Assembly (NCBI GenBank): GCA_002027195.1
Contig: MWJO01000012.1
Span: 1 to 64,000, forward strand
Direction: 5' to 3'
DNA length: 64,000 nt
Source of the DNA: Streptomyces sp. GKU 895
GTDB lineage: Bacteria > Actinomycetota > Actinomycetes > Streptomycetales > Streptomycetaceae
A model generated the notes under the pieces. It ran no database searches. It worked only from the letters and a program-made list of their open reading frames with translations, and was not told the origin of the DNA. Shown one piece after another: positions 45,105 to 54,543 of this stretch (within the stretch, counting starts at the first letter, position 1; each line of letters opens with the position of its first letter). The translations under genes and the position numbers were made by a program.

Positions 45105-45274
45105 GAATCGTTCAAATGACCGCCCTACAAAGAGGATTGTGCGCGCGGCGATTTCAATTTCCGTCAGGTGGAGGCAGGTAGGAAACCTCCCCCCGACATA
45201 TGCCCTACGGCTGATACACCTACCCCCCTCAGTGCTACGCGCCAGGCGTATGTACGAAATTGCCAGGGGGAGTG

Positions 45275-46211
45275 ATGGCGGGCATGCGGTACTCCCTCGA
45301 CCGCGTCGGCTACGACCTTCTGGCACACGCCCTGCACCGGTGCGGGCGCGAGGAGTTCAGCGGTCAGCTGCGGGTGGCGGGGGCGCCCGGCGGCACCCTT
45401 CATCGTGCGGGCCGGGCTGGTCGTGGGCGCCGAGAGCCCCGGGGCGCCCGGCCCGGAGACGCTCCTGCTGCGCTCCGGGCGGGTCAGCGGTGAGCAATGG
45501 GCCGACGTCGTACGGGAGTCGGGCGGGGAGCGCTGGCCCGCGACCGGGCTGATCGCCCGCGGCCACACCGGAGCCGCCCAGCTCAGGGTCGTCTGCGTGA
45601 TGGCGCTGTACGACGCGGCCTTCGCGATCGTCGCCGGCCGGGTGCACGGCTGTGAACGCGTCGCCGAGGCCGAGCCGTTCGCCACCGTCGCCGTGGGGGA
45701 GACCTGCGTACGGCTGCTCCAGGACGCCACCCGCCGGCTCGCCGCCCTCGCGACCCTGCCGTACCCGCTGCGCCCCGACCATGAGCGCCCGGTCCCCGTC
45801 CCCGGCGTGGACCACGGCCCGCTCAGCCCCCTGCAACGCGCCCTCCTCGACCAGGCCGACGGCCGCAGCACCGCCCGTGACCTGGCCTTCCGCACCGGAC
45901 GCGGGGTCTACACGGTGACCGTCGAGATGGCCCGGATGCTCGCCGACGGGCTGCTGGAGTGCCCGGAGGCACCCGTCCCCCATCCCGGTCCGCCCCGCCC
46001 CCCCGACGGCCAGGGCGTCCGGCAGCGGAAACCGGAGCCGGCCGCGCCGAGAGCCGCCGCGCCGCCCGGCAGCGCCGTACCGCCCGCCGTGCCCGACGAA
46101 CTGCCCCGCAGACGTCCCGGTGCCAGCGGTATCGCCGAAGCACTTGCCCCGGAGAGGACCGGAGCGAGCTGGAAAGGGTTCTTCCGCCTGCGAAACGGAG
46201 CCCCGAAATGA
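45275..46211 (+). CDS. Conserved Streptomyces protein before LC7 pair, frameshifted
   Basis: Starts MAGMRYSLDRVGYDLLAHALHRCGREEFSGQLRV; after an indel at about 45388-45398 it continues FIVRAGLVVGAESPGAPG, then an ordered helical part (WADVVRESGGERWPATGLIARG) and a middle domain with LQRALLDQADGRSTARDLAFRTGRGVYTVTVEMARML, like a winged helix of DUF4388-type proteins. The last 80 residues are Pro/Arg-rich and disordered. AGGGGGAG precedes ATG 45275. It is 42 bases before the LC7 gene and is probably its operon partner. Confidence 0.72.
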
Positions 46212-46253
46212 AAAAGCCGATCAGATGTGAACAGGAATAGGGGAGTTGATTGC

Positions 46254-46649
46254 ATGGATCGCGAAGCACTGGCCCTGGAAATGCGGGGACTGCGGGAACA
46301 GGTGACCGGTATCACCGACACCGCGGTCGCCGCGGCCGACGGGCTGCTCATCGCGGCCGACACCGCCGACTCGATCGACCCGGACGGCCTCGCCGCCCTC
46401 GCCGCCGCCGGTCTCGGCCTCGCGCGCCGCACCGTCGGCGCGACCGACCGCGGCACCCTGCGCCGCACGGTGACCTACGGCAGCCACGGCTGTGCCGCCT
46501 TCTACGCCGTCGGCGACACCGCGCTCATGGTCGTGATCGGTGACGAGGGCATGGACGTGGACAGGCTGCACCGGGCCACTCAGCCGGCCCTGGACCGTAT
46601 CGACACGATCCTGAGCGCGCCCGCCGAGAAGGCGGCGGAAGGAGTCTGA
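46254..46649 (+). CDS. Roadblock/LC7 domain protein
   Basis: A 131-residue longin-like roadblock protein: MRGLREQVTGITDTAVAAADGLLIAADTAD, LAALAAAGLGLARRTVGATDRGTLRRTVTYGSHGCAAFYAV, ALMVVIGDEGMDVDRLH. In Streptomyces this family often accompanies small GTPases and sensor-kinase conservons; here no GTPase is present. It is four bases before a second protein of related build. Confidence 0.85.
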   Translation: MDREALALEMRGLREQVTGITDTAVAAADGLLIAADTADSIDPDGLAALAAAGLGLARRTVGATDRGTLRRTVTYGSHGCAAFYAVGDTALMVVIGDEGMDVDRLHRATQPALDRIDTILSAPAEKAAEGV

Positions 46650-46653
46650 AGGG

Positions 46654-47082
46654 ATGGCGACGAAGCGTATGACCCCCGGTTTCTCCGACCAGGTGATGGG
46701 CCTGGTCAAGTCTCTCCGCACCGACGCCCCGGACTGTGTCGCGGCGGGCGTGGTCGACATGTCCACGGGCATGCTGCTGTCGTACGAGACGGTCGACAAC
46801 CACCCGCCCGAGGTCCTGGACCTGCTGGCGGGCGCGACCCTCGACCTGTTCCAGGGCCGCACGGTCGTGATGATCGAGGACGTCTTCAAGGAGCGGCGCG
46901 GGATCAGCAGCGACAACCACTTCTTCCAGGAGATCCTCGTCAACAGCGAGAACCTCACCCACCTGTTCGTGCGGCTGACCGAGCAGCAGGACGTGGTGGC
47001 CGTGGTGGTGTGCCGTAAGTCGGTGAATGTGGGCATGCTGTTCGCCCAGGTCAGGCGGGTGGTGCGGGAGTACAGCCTCTGA
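46654..47082 (+). CDS. Roadblock/LC7-like protein, second of pair
   Basis: A 142-residue protein with a roadblock-like outline: VMGLVKSLRTDAPDCVAAGVVDMSTGMLLSYETVDNHPPEVLDLLAGATLDLFQGRTVVMIEDVFKERRG, then VRLTEQQDVVAVVVCRKSVNVGMLFAQVRRVV. Probably forms heterodimers with the gene before it. Function unknown, but LC7 pairs without GTPase are worth testing as polarity or cytoskeletal adaptors. Confidence 0.8.
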   Translation: MATKRMTPGFSDQVMGLVKSLRTDAPDCVAAGVVDMSTGMLLSYETVDNHPPEVLDLLAGATLDLFQGRTVVMIEDVFKERRGISSDNHFFQEILVNSENLTHLFVRLTEQQDVVAVVVCRKSVNVGMLFAQVRRVVREYSL

Positions 47083-47090
47083 ACGCGCGA

Positions 47091-47120
47091 AAGGGGCCCT
47101 CCCGTTCGGAAGGGCCCCTT
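47091..47120. terminator. Bidirectional terminator between convergent genes
   Basis: AAGGGGCCCT pairs with AGGGCCCCTT (10 bp) around a CCCGTTCGGA loop. It lies in the 46-base gap between the LC7-like gene and the ABC permease gene and can end either transcript. Confidence 0.8.
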
Positions 47121-47128
47121 GCCTCGCC

Positions 47129-49453
47129 TCACTCCGTGCGCAGACCGTCCGGCCGCATCAGCCGCAGCAGCGGCGGCAGACTGAGCAGGGTGACGGCGAG
47201 GACGACCCCCGCGCCCGCACCCGTCATCTGCAGCACGCTTCCCCAGTCCACGGACACCGGGGTGTCCGTCATCTTCAGCAGGACCACGCCGAGCGTCAGC
47301 CCCACCGTCGCGGCCAGCACCAGCCCGAGGCCGATCGGGATCGCCGTCTGCCACAGCACCGACAGGCTCAGCGTGGAGCGCCGGGTGCCGAAGGCGATCA
47401 GCGACGACAGCAGCTTCTTGCGTTCCCGCAGCTGCTCCAGCTGGGAGACCAGCAGGCTCGCGCCGATCAGCAGCAGCACACAGGTGGCGCCGATGAACAG
47501 GCCGCCGCGGATGGCGGCGTAGTTCTTGTCGCGCACACTGGAGACGAACTCGATGGGTTCGTTGTACGGGTCGAGGACCGCCCCCGTGTTGCGAACGTGC
47601 TCCAGGGCGTCCGGCACGGCGTCGTCGAGCCGCAGATACAGCTCGCCGGTGAGCAGCCGGTCGGCTCCGGCGGGCAGCGCCGAGGGCGTCAGCAGGAAGC
47701 CCGCGCGGCCGACCCGCTCCGCGTCGGCGGTGCCCTGAACGGTGATGAGACGGTCCGGGACGGTCCAGGCGACCGGTTTCGTCGTCTCGTCGTCGTCGGA
47801 GTCGTCGAACCAGAGCCTGCTGCCGCTCTTGACCATTTTCTTCGTGTCGTAGGCGTAGTCGCCGGCCTGCAGGACGAACACGTCGCCGTCCCGGCAGGAG
47901 GGCAGCTTCGCCATCTTGCGCAGCGAGGCGCAGGTGCCGACGGACACCGGGGCGAAGTTCTGCGGGTCGGTACGGGTGTTGCCGAGGTACCCCTCGGAGA
48001 TGTCGTAGACGTAGTCGACGCCCCGGGTCGCCGCGTACTTCTCCTTGGCCGTGGACACCGGGCTCCCCGCGGGCACGTCCACGGCGATCTGGGCGCCGGC
48101 GACCTTCTCCGTCTTCTGTTCCGTGTACTGGCCGTCGACCCCCGCGAACAGCATCTGCAGGGCGATCGCGCCGGCCACCGCCACCGCGATGCCGTTGACC
48201 ATGCGGGCCGCCGTACCACTGCTCAACTGGAGCCTGCGCACGGCCAGTTGCCAGGCCACCGGACCCGCGCCGAGCCGGGCGACCACGGCCTCGACGACCC
48301 ACGGCAGCAGCGCGGTGACGCCGACCAGCAGCAGCATGACGCCGCCGATGGTGAGGTACTGGTTGAAGTTCCCGTTCTCACGGCCCTGGCCGATCATCGG
48401 GTAGAGCATCGCGAGCCCGCCCAGCGGCAGCAGCAGCCGCCACCACAGCCTGCGGCGTGAGGGCTTCGCCGTACGCACCACACCGAGCGGCTCGATGACG
48501 ACCCCGCGCAGCGCGAACTGCGTGACCAGCACGGCGGCCGCGGGCACCGCGACCGCGACCAGCAGGGCCAGCAACGGGGAGGGGTTGAGATAGCTCGGGA
48601 AGAAGCTGTAGTCGAACACCTCGACCGAGCCCGCGATCTGACGTCCGATCAGGAAGAACCCGGCCCCCAGGACCAGGCCGACCAGGGCCCCGGCCATCGC
48701 CTCGCCCGCCGCGACCCGCCGGGTCATCCGGGCGTCGGAGCCGACCAGCCGGAGCGCGGCGAGCCGCCGGTCGCGCCGCTCGCCGCCGAACCGCACGGCC
48801 GCCGCGATGAACACGGCGACGGGCGTCAGCAGCACCGCGAAGACGACCAGGATCAGCAGGATCAGCACCGGGTCCAGGGGATCCGAGGGCTGCTGCGGGG
48901 CGCCGAACCGCTTGATGCGGTCCACGCTGCCGCCGTCGATCTTCGGTGCGAGGTTCTCGGCGCCCCGGTAGAAGGCGAGTTCGGCCGAGCCGATCAGCCC
49001 GCTCTCCCCGATGGTCCCGACGATCCGGTCCGGCAGCCGCTCCCGCAGCAGCCTCCCGTCGTCGGATTCCAGGAGCTTCTTCAGTGCCGGCGAGACCACC
49101 ATCTCGCCCGGCGCGGGGAAGGCCGAGACGCCCGGCGGCAGCGGTGCCTCGGGCCCCTCGGGCTCCAGCTCCCGGCCCCGCACGTTCTTGTCGTGGTAGG
49201 TCGTGGTGATGGCCCCGACCACGAGGGTGTCGTCCGCCTTCTTCAGCCTGGTCGCGCTGAACGACATGTCGGAGCGCGCCGTCTCCCGCGCGTCACGCGT
49301 CGCCATGGCGTTCGGGATCGCGGTCGTCAGCAGCAGCAGCGCCACCCCGAGCCCGACCCCGACGGCCGTCAGCAGGACCCGGGTCCAGCCCTCGCGCCCG
49401 CCGGCGAACGCGAATCTGACCCCCATCCCGAGGTCGCGTGCCCACTGCCTCAT
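47129..49453 (-). CDS. FtsX-like ABC transporter permease
   Basis: A 774-residue MacB/FtsX-type permease: one span at the N-terminus (VLLTAVGVGLGVALLLLTT), an extracytoplasmic domain, three spans around 220-330, then two more groups (the pattern of the duplicated FtsX module), ending with VVLAVTLLSLPPLLRLM. Its ATG overlaps the end of the ATPase gene. With the ATPase and PadR regulator it forms an exporter operon, likely for peptides or drugs. Confidence 0.92.
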   Translation of the reverse strand: MRQWARDLGMGVRFAFAGGREGWTRVLLTAVGVGLGVALLLLTTAIPNAMATRDARETARSDMSFSATRLKKADDTLVVGAITTTYHDKNVRGRELEPEGPEAPLPPGVSAFPAPGEMVVSPALKKLLESDDGRLLRERLPDRIVGTIGESGLIGSAELAFYRGAENLAPKIDGGSVDRIKRFGAPQQPSDPLDPVLILLILVVFAVLLTPVAVFIAAAVRFGGERRDRRLAALRLVGSDARMTRRVAAGEAMAGALVGLVLGAGFFLIGRQIAGSVEVFDYSFFPSYLNPSPLLALLVAVAVPAAAVLVTQFALRGVVIEPLGVVRTAKPSRRRLWWRLLLPLGGLAMLYPMIGQGRENGNFNQYLTIGGVMLLLVGVTALLPWVVEAVVARLGAGPVAWQLAVRRLQLSSGTAARMVNGIAVAVAGAIALQMLFAGVDGQYTEQKTEKVAGAQIAVDVPAGSPVSTAKEKYAATRGVDYVYDISEGYLGNTRTDPQNFAPVSVGTCASLRKMAKLPSCRDGDVFVLQAGDYAYDTKKMVKSGSRLWFDDSDDDETTKPVAWTVPDRLITVQGTADAERVGRAGFLLTPSALPAGADRLLTGELYLRLDDAVPDALEHVRNTGAVLDPYNEPIEFVSSVRDKNYAAIRGGLFIGATCVLLLIGASLLVSQLEQLRERKKLLSSLIAFGTRRSTLSLSVLWQTAIPIGLGLVLAATVGLTLGVVLLKMTDTPVSVDWGSVLQMTGAGAGVVLAVTLLSLPPLLRLMRPDGLRTE

Positions 49454-50136
49454 ACGGCCCGCTCCATGTCCCGGGACTTGCCGTCGCGTACGACGATCTC
49501 GCGGTCGGAGTAGGCCGCCACCCGCGCCTCGTGGGTGACGAGGACGACGGCCGCGTTGGTGGACCGCGCGGCCTCCGTGAGCAGTTCCATCACCCGCTCG
49601 CCGTTGAGCGAGTCGAGCGCGCCGGTCGGTTCGTCGGCGAACAGCACCCGAGGGTTGGTCACCAACGCCCGGGCGACGGCGACACGTTGGCCCTGGCCGC
49701 CGGAGACCTCACCGGGCCGCTTCTTCCTCAGGTCGTCGACCTCGAGCCGTTCCATCCAGCCGAGCGCGGTCTTCTCGGCCTCCTTGCGGGAGGTGCCGTT
49801 CAGCCGCAGCGGCAGGGCGACGTTCTCCACGCACGTCAACTCGGGGACGAGCTGGCCGAACTGGAAGACGAACCCGAACTCCGAGCGCCGCAGAGCGCTG
49901 CGCTGGGCGTCGTTCATCGTCGCCATCTCGTGCCCGTTGTACAGGATCGAGCCCGAGTCGGGCGTCACGATCCCGGCGAGACAGTGCAGCAGCGTCGACT
50001 TGCCGGACCCGGAGGGGCCCATCACGGCGACGACCTCACCGGGGTGGATGGAGAACTCGGCGCCGTCGAGCGCCACGGTCGGGCCGTACGCCTTGTGCAG
50101 GCCGTCGGCCACGAGCAGGGAACCGGCAGGAGTCAC
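49450..50136 (-). CDS. ABC transporter ATP-binding protein
   Basis: A 228-residue MacB/LolD-type ATPase: Walker A MGPSGSGKSTLLHCLAG, Q-loop FGFVFQFGQLVPELT, signature EVSGGQGQRVAVARAL (with GQ where most have GQQ), Walker B VLFADEPTGALDS, and switch His in VLVTHEARVAAY. GTG 50136 overlaps the PadR stop by four bases (GTGA). Pairs with the permease at 47129-49453. Confidence 0.93.
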   Translation of the reverse strand: MTPAGSLLVADGLHKAYGPTVALDGAEFSIHPGEVVAVMGPSGSGKSTLLHCLAGIVTPDSGSILYNGHEMATMNDAQRSALRRSEFGFVFQFGQLVPELTCVENVALPLRLNGTSRKEAEKTALGWMERLEVDDLRKKRPGEVSGGQGQRVAVARALVTNPRVLFADEPTGALDSLNGERVMELLTEAARSTNAAVVLVTHEARVAAYSDREIVVRDGKSRDMERAV

Positions 50137-50656
50137 TGGGCCACCACCTGGGCGAGCTTGTCGAGGCGCGCGGCGGTCAGCTCCAGCCAGCGCAGATCGG
50201 CTTCGAGATGGAACAGGGCGTGGTCGCAGATGAGCTGGTCCGCGAGATCGCCCTTGCGCTTGCGGTCGGTGAGGATCCGCATCATCCGCAGATGCTCCGA
50301 ACGCTGGGAGTCGAGGATGTCGGCCGCGTTGCGGTGCGTGAGCAGCGCGAGGACGACCTTGGTGTAGAGCGTCGACTGCAGATAGGGCTCGGGCTTCTCG
50401 GGCGTGGCGAGCCACCGCTGCACGTCGGTGACGCCGGCCTCGGTGATCGCGTACCGCTTGCGCTCGGGGCCGCCGCCGGGCTCGATGCCGTCGACCTCGA
50501 CGAGGCCGTTCTTCAGCAGCCGCGACATCGTCGAGTAGACCTGGCCGTAGTGCAGCGGCCGGTCGTGACCGAACTTCTCGTCGAAGGCCCGCTTCAGGTC
50601 GTAACCGTGGCGGGCCCGGACTCCAGGAGTCCCAGGAGGGTGTGACCGATGGACAT
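50133..50656 (-). CDS. PadR-family transcriptional regulator, frameshifted
   Basis: Starting at 50656, the protein reads MSIGHTLLGLLESGP, then shifts frame at the GC run 50610-50616 to RHGYDLKRAFDEKFGHDRPLHYGQVYSTMSRLLKNGLVEVDG, the PadR winged helix, followed by a C-terminal dimerisation helix region (LADQLICDHALFHLEADLRWLELTAARL). It is coupled to the ABC genes; a perfect palindrome (50676-50698) 20 bases upstream is its likely operator. One missing base explains the break. Confidence 0.85.
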
Positions 50657-50675
50657 GGGGAGGACTGTACACACG

Positions 50676-50698
50676 GCGTATACCCGGTGTGTATACGC
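50676..50698. promoter_or_regulatory. Palindromic operator of the PadR/ABC operon
   Basis: GCGTATAC and GTATACGC, perfect 8-base arms, surround CCGGTGT 20 bases before the PadR start. This form matches PadR autoregulatory sites. No other gene is in 50657-50761. Confidence 0.8.
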
Positions 50699-50761
50699 GG
50701 AGTGTGTAGATGGCTGCGCGAGGTATGAAGGGGCAGGTGGGAGCCGATTGTCACGGTTCTG

Positions 50762-50998
50762 CTACTGCGTCGGCGGGCGTCCCCGGCGCGGGATCGGTTT
50801 GGCCTCGCCCGGCAGCCGGCCGGCGTCCGCGAGGGCCTTGCGCAGCAGGAACTCGATCTGCGCGTTCGCCGACCTGAGCTCGTCCCCGGCCCACCGGGCC
50901 AGCGCCTCGTACACCGACGGGTCCAGCCGCAGCAGCACCTGCTTGCGCTGCTGCGGCCGCCGCGCCTTCGGCGTGGACTCCTCCTGGGGATCCGTCAC
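50762..50998 (-). CDS. Arc-like ribbon-helix-helix protein
   Basis: A 78-residue protein. KQVLLRLDPSVYEALARWAGDELRSANAQIEFLLRKAL is an Arc/MetJ-type RHH: a short strand then two helices; the flanks are Pro/Arg-rich. GTG 50998 overlaps the SPFH gene stop by four bases (GTGA). It probably binds DNA as a dimer, perhaps the palindrome at 51970-51983 before the SPFH gene. Confidence 0.82.
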   Translation of the reverse strand: MTDPQEESTPKARRPQQRKQVLLRLDPSVYEALARWAGDELRSANAQIEFLLRKALADAGRLPGEAKPIPRRGRPPTQ

Positions 50999-51927
50999 TG
51001 GTAGAGCGTCCCGGTGTTGAGGACGGGCTGGGCCGCGCGGTCCCCGCACAGCACCACCATCAGGTTGGAGACCATGGCCGCCTTCCGTTCGTCGTCCAGT
51101 TCGACGATGTCCTGCTCGCTGATCCGGGCGAGCGCCGCCTCCACCATGCCCACCGCGCCGTCCACGATCTGCCGCCGCGCCGCGACGATCGCGCCCGCCT
51201 GCTGCCGCTGGAGCATCGCCGAGGCGATCTCGGGAGCGTACGCGAGATGCGTGAAGCGGGACTCGATGATCTCCACACCGGCCGCCTCCACGCGCGCGTG
51301 GAGTTCGAGGGCGAGCTTCTCGGTGATCTCCTCGGCGTTGCCGCGCAGCGAGAGGCCGCCCTCCTCGTGGGCGTCGTAGGGGTACTCGATGGCGATGTGC
51401 CGCACGGCCGCCTCGGTCTGCGTCGACACGAACTCGATGTAGTCGTCCACCTCGAAGGTGGCCTGCGCGGTGTCCTCGACCCGCCACACCACGACCGCGG
51501 CGAGCTCGATCGGGTTGCCGTAGGCGTCGTTGACCTTCAGGACCGCCGTCTCGTGGTTGCGGACCCGGGTGGAGATCTTGGTGCGCGAGGTGAAGGGGTT
51601 CACCCAGCGCAGGCCGTCCTGCCGGATCGTCCCCCGGTAGCGCCCGAAGAGCTGCACGACCCGCGCCTCGCCCGGCGCCACCGTGTTCAGCCCGCACATG
51701 GCGAGGAAGGCGGCGAGAGCGATCAGGATGCCGCCGACGATGAGCGCCGCCTTCCCGCCGGTCGCCGGCACCGCCGTGGCGCCCGCGATCATTCCGGCGC
51801 CGGCGAACAGCCCCAGCAGGCCGAGGAGCAGGGCGAGCCCGCCGCCGATGCTGTGCGCGGTGAACTCCCGCACGCGCGGGGCGGGCATCTCGGGTACGTC
51901 GGCCGTGGTCGTGTCGTGCGTGGTCAT
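50995..51927 (-). CDS. SPFH/band-7 (slipin-like) membrane protein
   Basis: A 310-residue protein with two N-terminal spans (about 30-85: [22 protein letters not shown] and [19 protein letters not shown]), then the SPFH domain: [63 protein letters not shown], and the coiled C-terminal helix ([39 protein letters not shown]). Probably a raft-type scaffold of the membrane. Translationally coupled to an RHH gene, an unusual pairing. Confidence 0.92.
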   Translation of the reverse strand: MTTHDTTTADVPEMPAPRVREFTAHSIGGGLALLLGLLGLFAGAGMIAGATAVPATGGKAALIVGGILIALAAFLAMCGLNTVAPGEARVVQLFGRYRGTIRQDGLRWVNPFTSRTKISTRVRNHETAVLKVNDAYGNPIELAAVVVWRVEDTAQATFEVDDYIEFVSTQTEAAVRHIAIEYPYDAHEEGGLSLRGNAEEITEKLALELHARVEAAGVEIIESRFTHLAYAPEIASAMLQRQQAGAIVAARRQIVDGAVGMVEAALARISEQDIVELDDERKAAMVSNLMVVLCGDRAAQPVLNTGTLYQ

Positions 51928-51969
51928 GGGTTCCCCCGGTTCCTCTGGCTGTCTAGCTTGGGTCTATCT

Positions 51970-51983
51970 AAGTGATATCACTT
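51970..51983. promoter_or_regulatory. 14-bp perfect palindrome upstream of SPFH gene
   Basis: AAGTGATATCACTT is a perfect 14-base palindrome 43 bases upstream of the SPFH start and follows TATCTA. It is AT-rich against the local GC background. The coupled RHH protein is the obvious candidate ligand. The remaining 51928-52176 has no gene. Confidence 0.6.
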
Positions 51984-52176
51984 TTCTCGCCGAGGGCAAC
52001 CCTTCACGCGCTTCGCACGTCGGTTCCATAGGGACGGGTGCTGATTGTCACGTCCGCAAAAGACCGGATCGGCAGCCCTTTGCCGTATGCCCCGGTGTTA
52101 GTTTTCTGAGCTGACCTGAGCGGCGAACCTGTGTGACAGACGTGCACACATGAACGAAGCGGAGCGGAACGGACCC

Positions 52177-54461
52177 ATGGGACGAGCGGAAGAAAGACGA
52201 GCGCGGCAGCGCGGTGGTCGACGTGCCGCGCCCAAGCGCCGTTCGTCACGGGCGGTCGCAAGCGGCAGCGTCGGCGCCGAGAAGAGCCTCATACGCAGGC
52301 TGTTCACCTGGAAGAAGATCCTGGGCACGTTCCTCGGCTTCTGCCTCCTCGGCATCGGCGCCTTCATCGTGCTGTACATGATGGTGGAGGTCCCCGAGGG
52401 GAACGCCGACGCCCAGCTCCAGAGCAACACCATCAAGTACAGCAACGGCGACGTCCTGGTCCGGGACGGCAAGGTGAACCGCGAGAACGTGGAGCTCGCC
52501 AAGATCCCCAAGAAGGTCCAGCTCACGTTCGTCGCCGCCGAGAACAAGACCTTCTACCAGGACTCCGGCGTCGACCTGAAGGGCACCGCCCGCGGTCTGC
52601 TCAACACGCTGTCCGGCAAGGGCAAGCAGGGTGGTTCGACGATCACCCAGCAGTACGTCAAGAACTACTACCTGACCCCGGACCAGACGGTCACCCGCAA
52701 GCTCAGGGAGCTGGTGATCTCGCTCAAGGTGGACCGCCAGAAGTCCAAGGACGAGATCCTCGAGGGCTACATCAACACCAGCTACTACGGCCGCGGCGCC
52801 AGCGGCATCCAGGCCGCCGCCCAGGCCTACTACCGCGTCGACGCCGACAAGCTCACCGTCGAGCAGGGCGCGTATCTCGCCGCGCTGCTCCAGGCGCCGA
52901 GCCAGTACGACTGGGCGGTCGCCTCGGACACCGGCAAGAGGCTGGTCAAGGCACGCTGGAACTACGTCCTCGACAACATGGTCGAGGAGGGCTGGCTGGA
53001 CGCCGGCGAGCGCGCCGAGATGGAGTTCCCGTACCCGAAGAAGCAGCGGGCCGAGGCCGGGCTCAAGGGACAGAAGGGCTACTTCGTCAAGCTCGCCAAG
53101 CAGCAACTCGTCGCGCAGCTGATGAGCCAGGACGGTCTCACCGAGGACGAGGCGCAGGCGCAGGTCGACAAGGGTGGCTGGACCATCACCCTGAACATCG
53201 ACAAGAAGAAGCAGGCCCAGCTGGAGAAGGCCGTCAAGGCCCAGCTGACCGACAAGCTCGACCCGAAGAAGCGCAAGGTCGACAAGGACATCCAGGCCGG
53301 CGCGGTCTCCGTCGACCCCAAGACGGGGAAGATCGTCGCCCTCTACGGCGGCGTGGACTACATCAAGCACGACTACAACAACGCCAACCGCGAGGACTAC
53401 CAGCCCGCGTCGACGTTCAAGCCGGTCATCCTGGCCGCCGCCCTGGAGGAGGGCGCCAAGACCCAGGACGGCAAGGAGATCGGCGCGAGCACGGTCTACG
53501 ACGGCACGAGCAAGCGGCCCGTCAAGGGCAGCGACATCGCCTTCGCCCCGGAGAACGAGGACGACACCGACTACGGCGACGTCACCGTCCAGACGGCGAT
53601 GAACAAGTCCATCAACTCCGTCTTCGCGCAGATGGGCGTCGACGTCGGTATGGACAAGGTCCTGGACACCGCCGACAAGCTCGGCATGGACACCGGCGAC
53701 CTGAAGCCACTGCCCGCCTACACCCTCGGCACCATGGGCGCGAGCCCGATCCAAATGGCCTCCGTCTACGCCACCCTCGACAACCACGGCAAGAAGGTCA
53801 CCCCGACCATCATCAAGTCGGCCGAGCGCAACGGCAGCGAGGTCAAGATGCCGGACCCGATCGGCGAGCAGGTCATCAGCCGCGAGACCGCGGACACGGT
53901 GACCTCGGTGCTGACCGGCGTGGTCGACGACGGTACGGCCAAGACGTCCGTCCGGGACAACCCGCTGCGCGACGGCCAGGAGGTCGCGGGCAAGACGGGT
54001 ACGTCCGACGACAACAAGTCGGCCTGGTTCACCGGCTACACCCCCGACCTGGTCACCTCGGTCGGCCTGTTCGGCGAGAACCACGCCAAGCCGGGACAGG
54101 CCAAGATGTACGGCGCCGGCGGCTTCGACCGCGTCAACGGCGGTGGCTTCCCGGCGCAGATCTGGGCGGCGTACATGTTCGGCGTGACGTCCACGTCCGC
54201 CGAGTTCGACCTGGACACCGACCAGGGCGCGGCGGTCGAGCCGTCCTGGACGCCGTCGCCCACCCAGTCGGCGACGCAGACGCCGACCGAGGAGCCGACG
54301 ACGCAGGAGCCGACGACGGAGCCCCCGACGCAGACTCCTACGCAGACGCCCACCCAGGCGCCGACGCAGACCCCACCCAGACTCCGACCCAGACGCCGAC
54401 GACGAGACCGCCGACGGACGGCCTTCCGGAGGATCCGGTGGATCCGGCGGACGGACAGTAA
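52177..54461 (+). CDS. Class A penicillin-binding protein, C-terminal frameshift
   Basis: About 760 residues. Cytoplasmic basic head, one membrane anchor (about 45-70), GT51 glycosyltransferase (ENKTFYQDSGVD near 122, QGGSTITQQYVKNYY), transpeptidase with STFK (about 411), SIN, and KTGTSDD (about 605). The tail is a Pro/Thr/Gln wall-spanning region with TQTP repeats. At the C run 54371-54374 one base is missing; the right frame ends ...DPVDPADGQ at TAA 54459-54461, whereas the given frame would run on for another 680 residues. ATG 52150 is an alternative start. Confidence 0.93.
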
Positions 54462-54466
54462 GCACA

Positions 54467-54503
54467 GAGAGAGGGCGCCCGGTTTTCACGGGCGCCCTCT
54501 CTC
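54467..54503. terminator. Hairpin between PBP and SpoIIE genes
   Basis: GAGAGAGGGCGCCCG and CGGGCGCCCTCTCTC are perfect 15-base arms separated by GTTTTCA, five bases after the PBP stop. It can act on both convergent transcripts. Confidence 0.85.
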
Positions 54504-54543
54504 CGCGTCCACGGCCTCTAGCCGCTCGCTGTGTCCACAGGCC

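Noticed and set aside
46221..48302. A 693-residue minus-strand frame across LC7 and ABC genes
   Set aside because: It crosses the strong terminator at 47091 and has no domain; the third-position bias supports the annotated frames.
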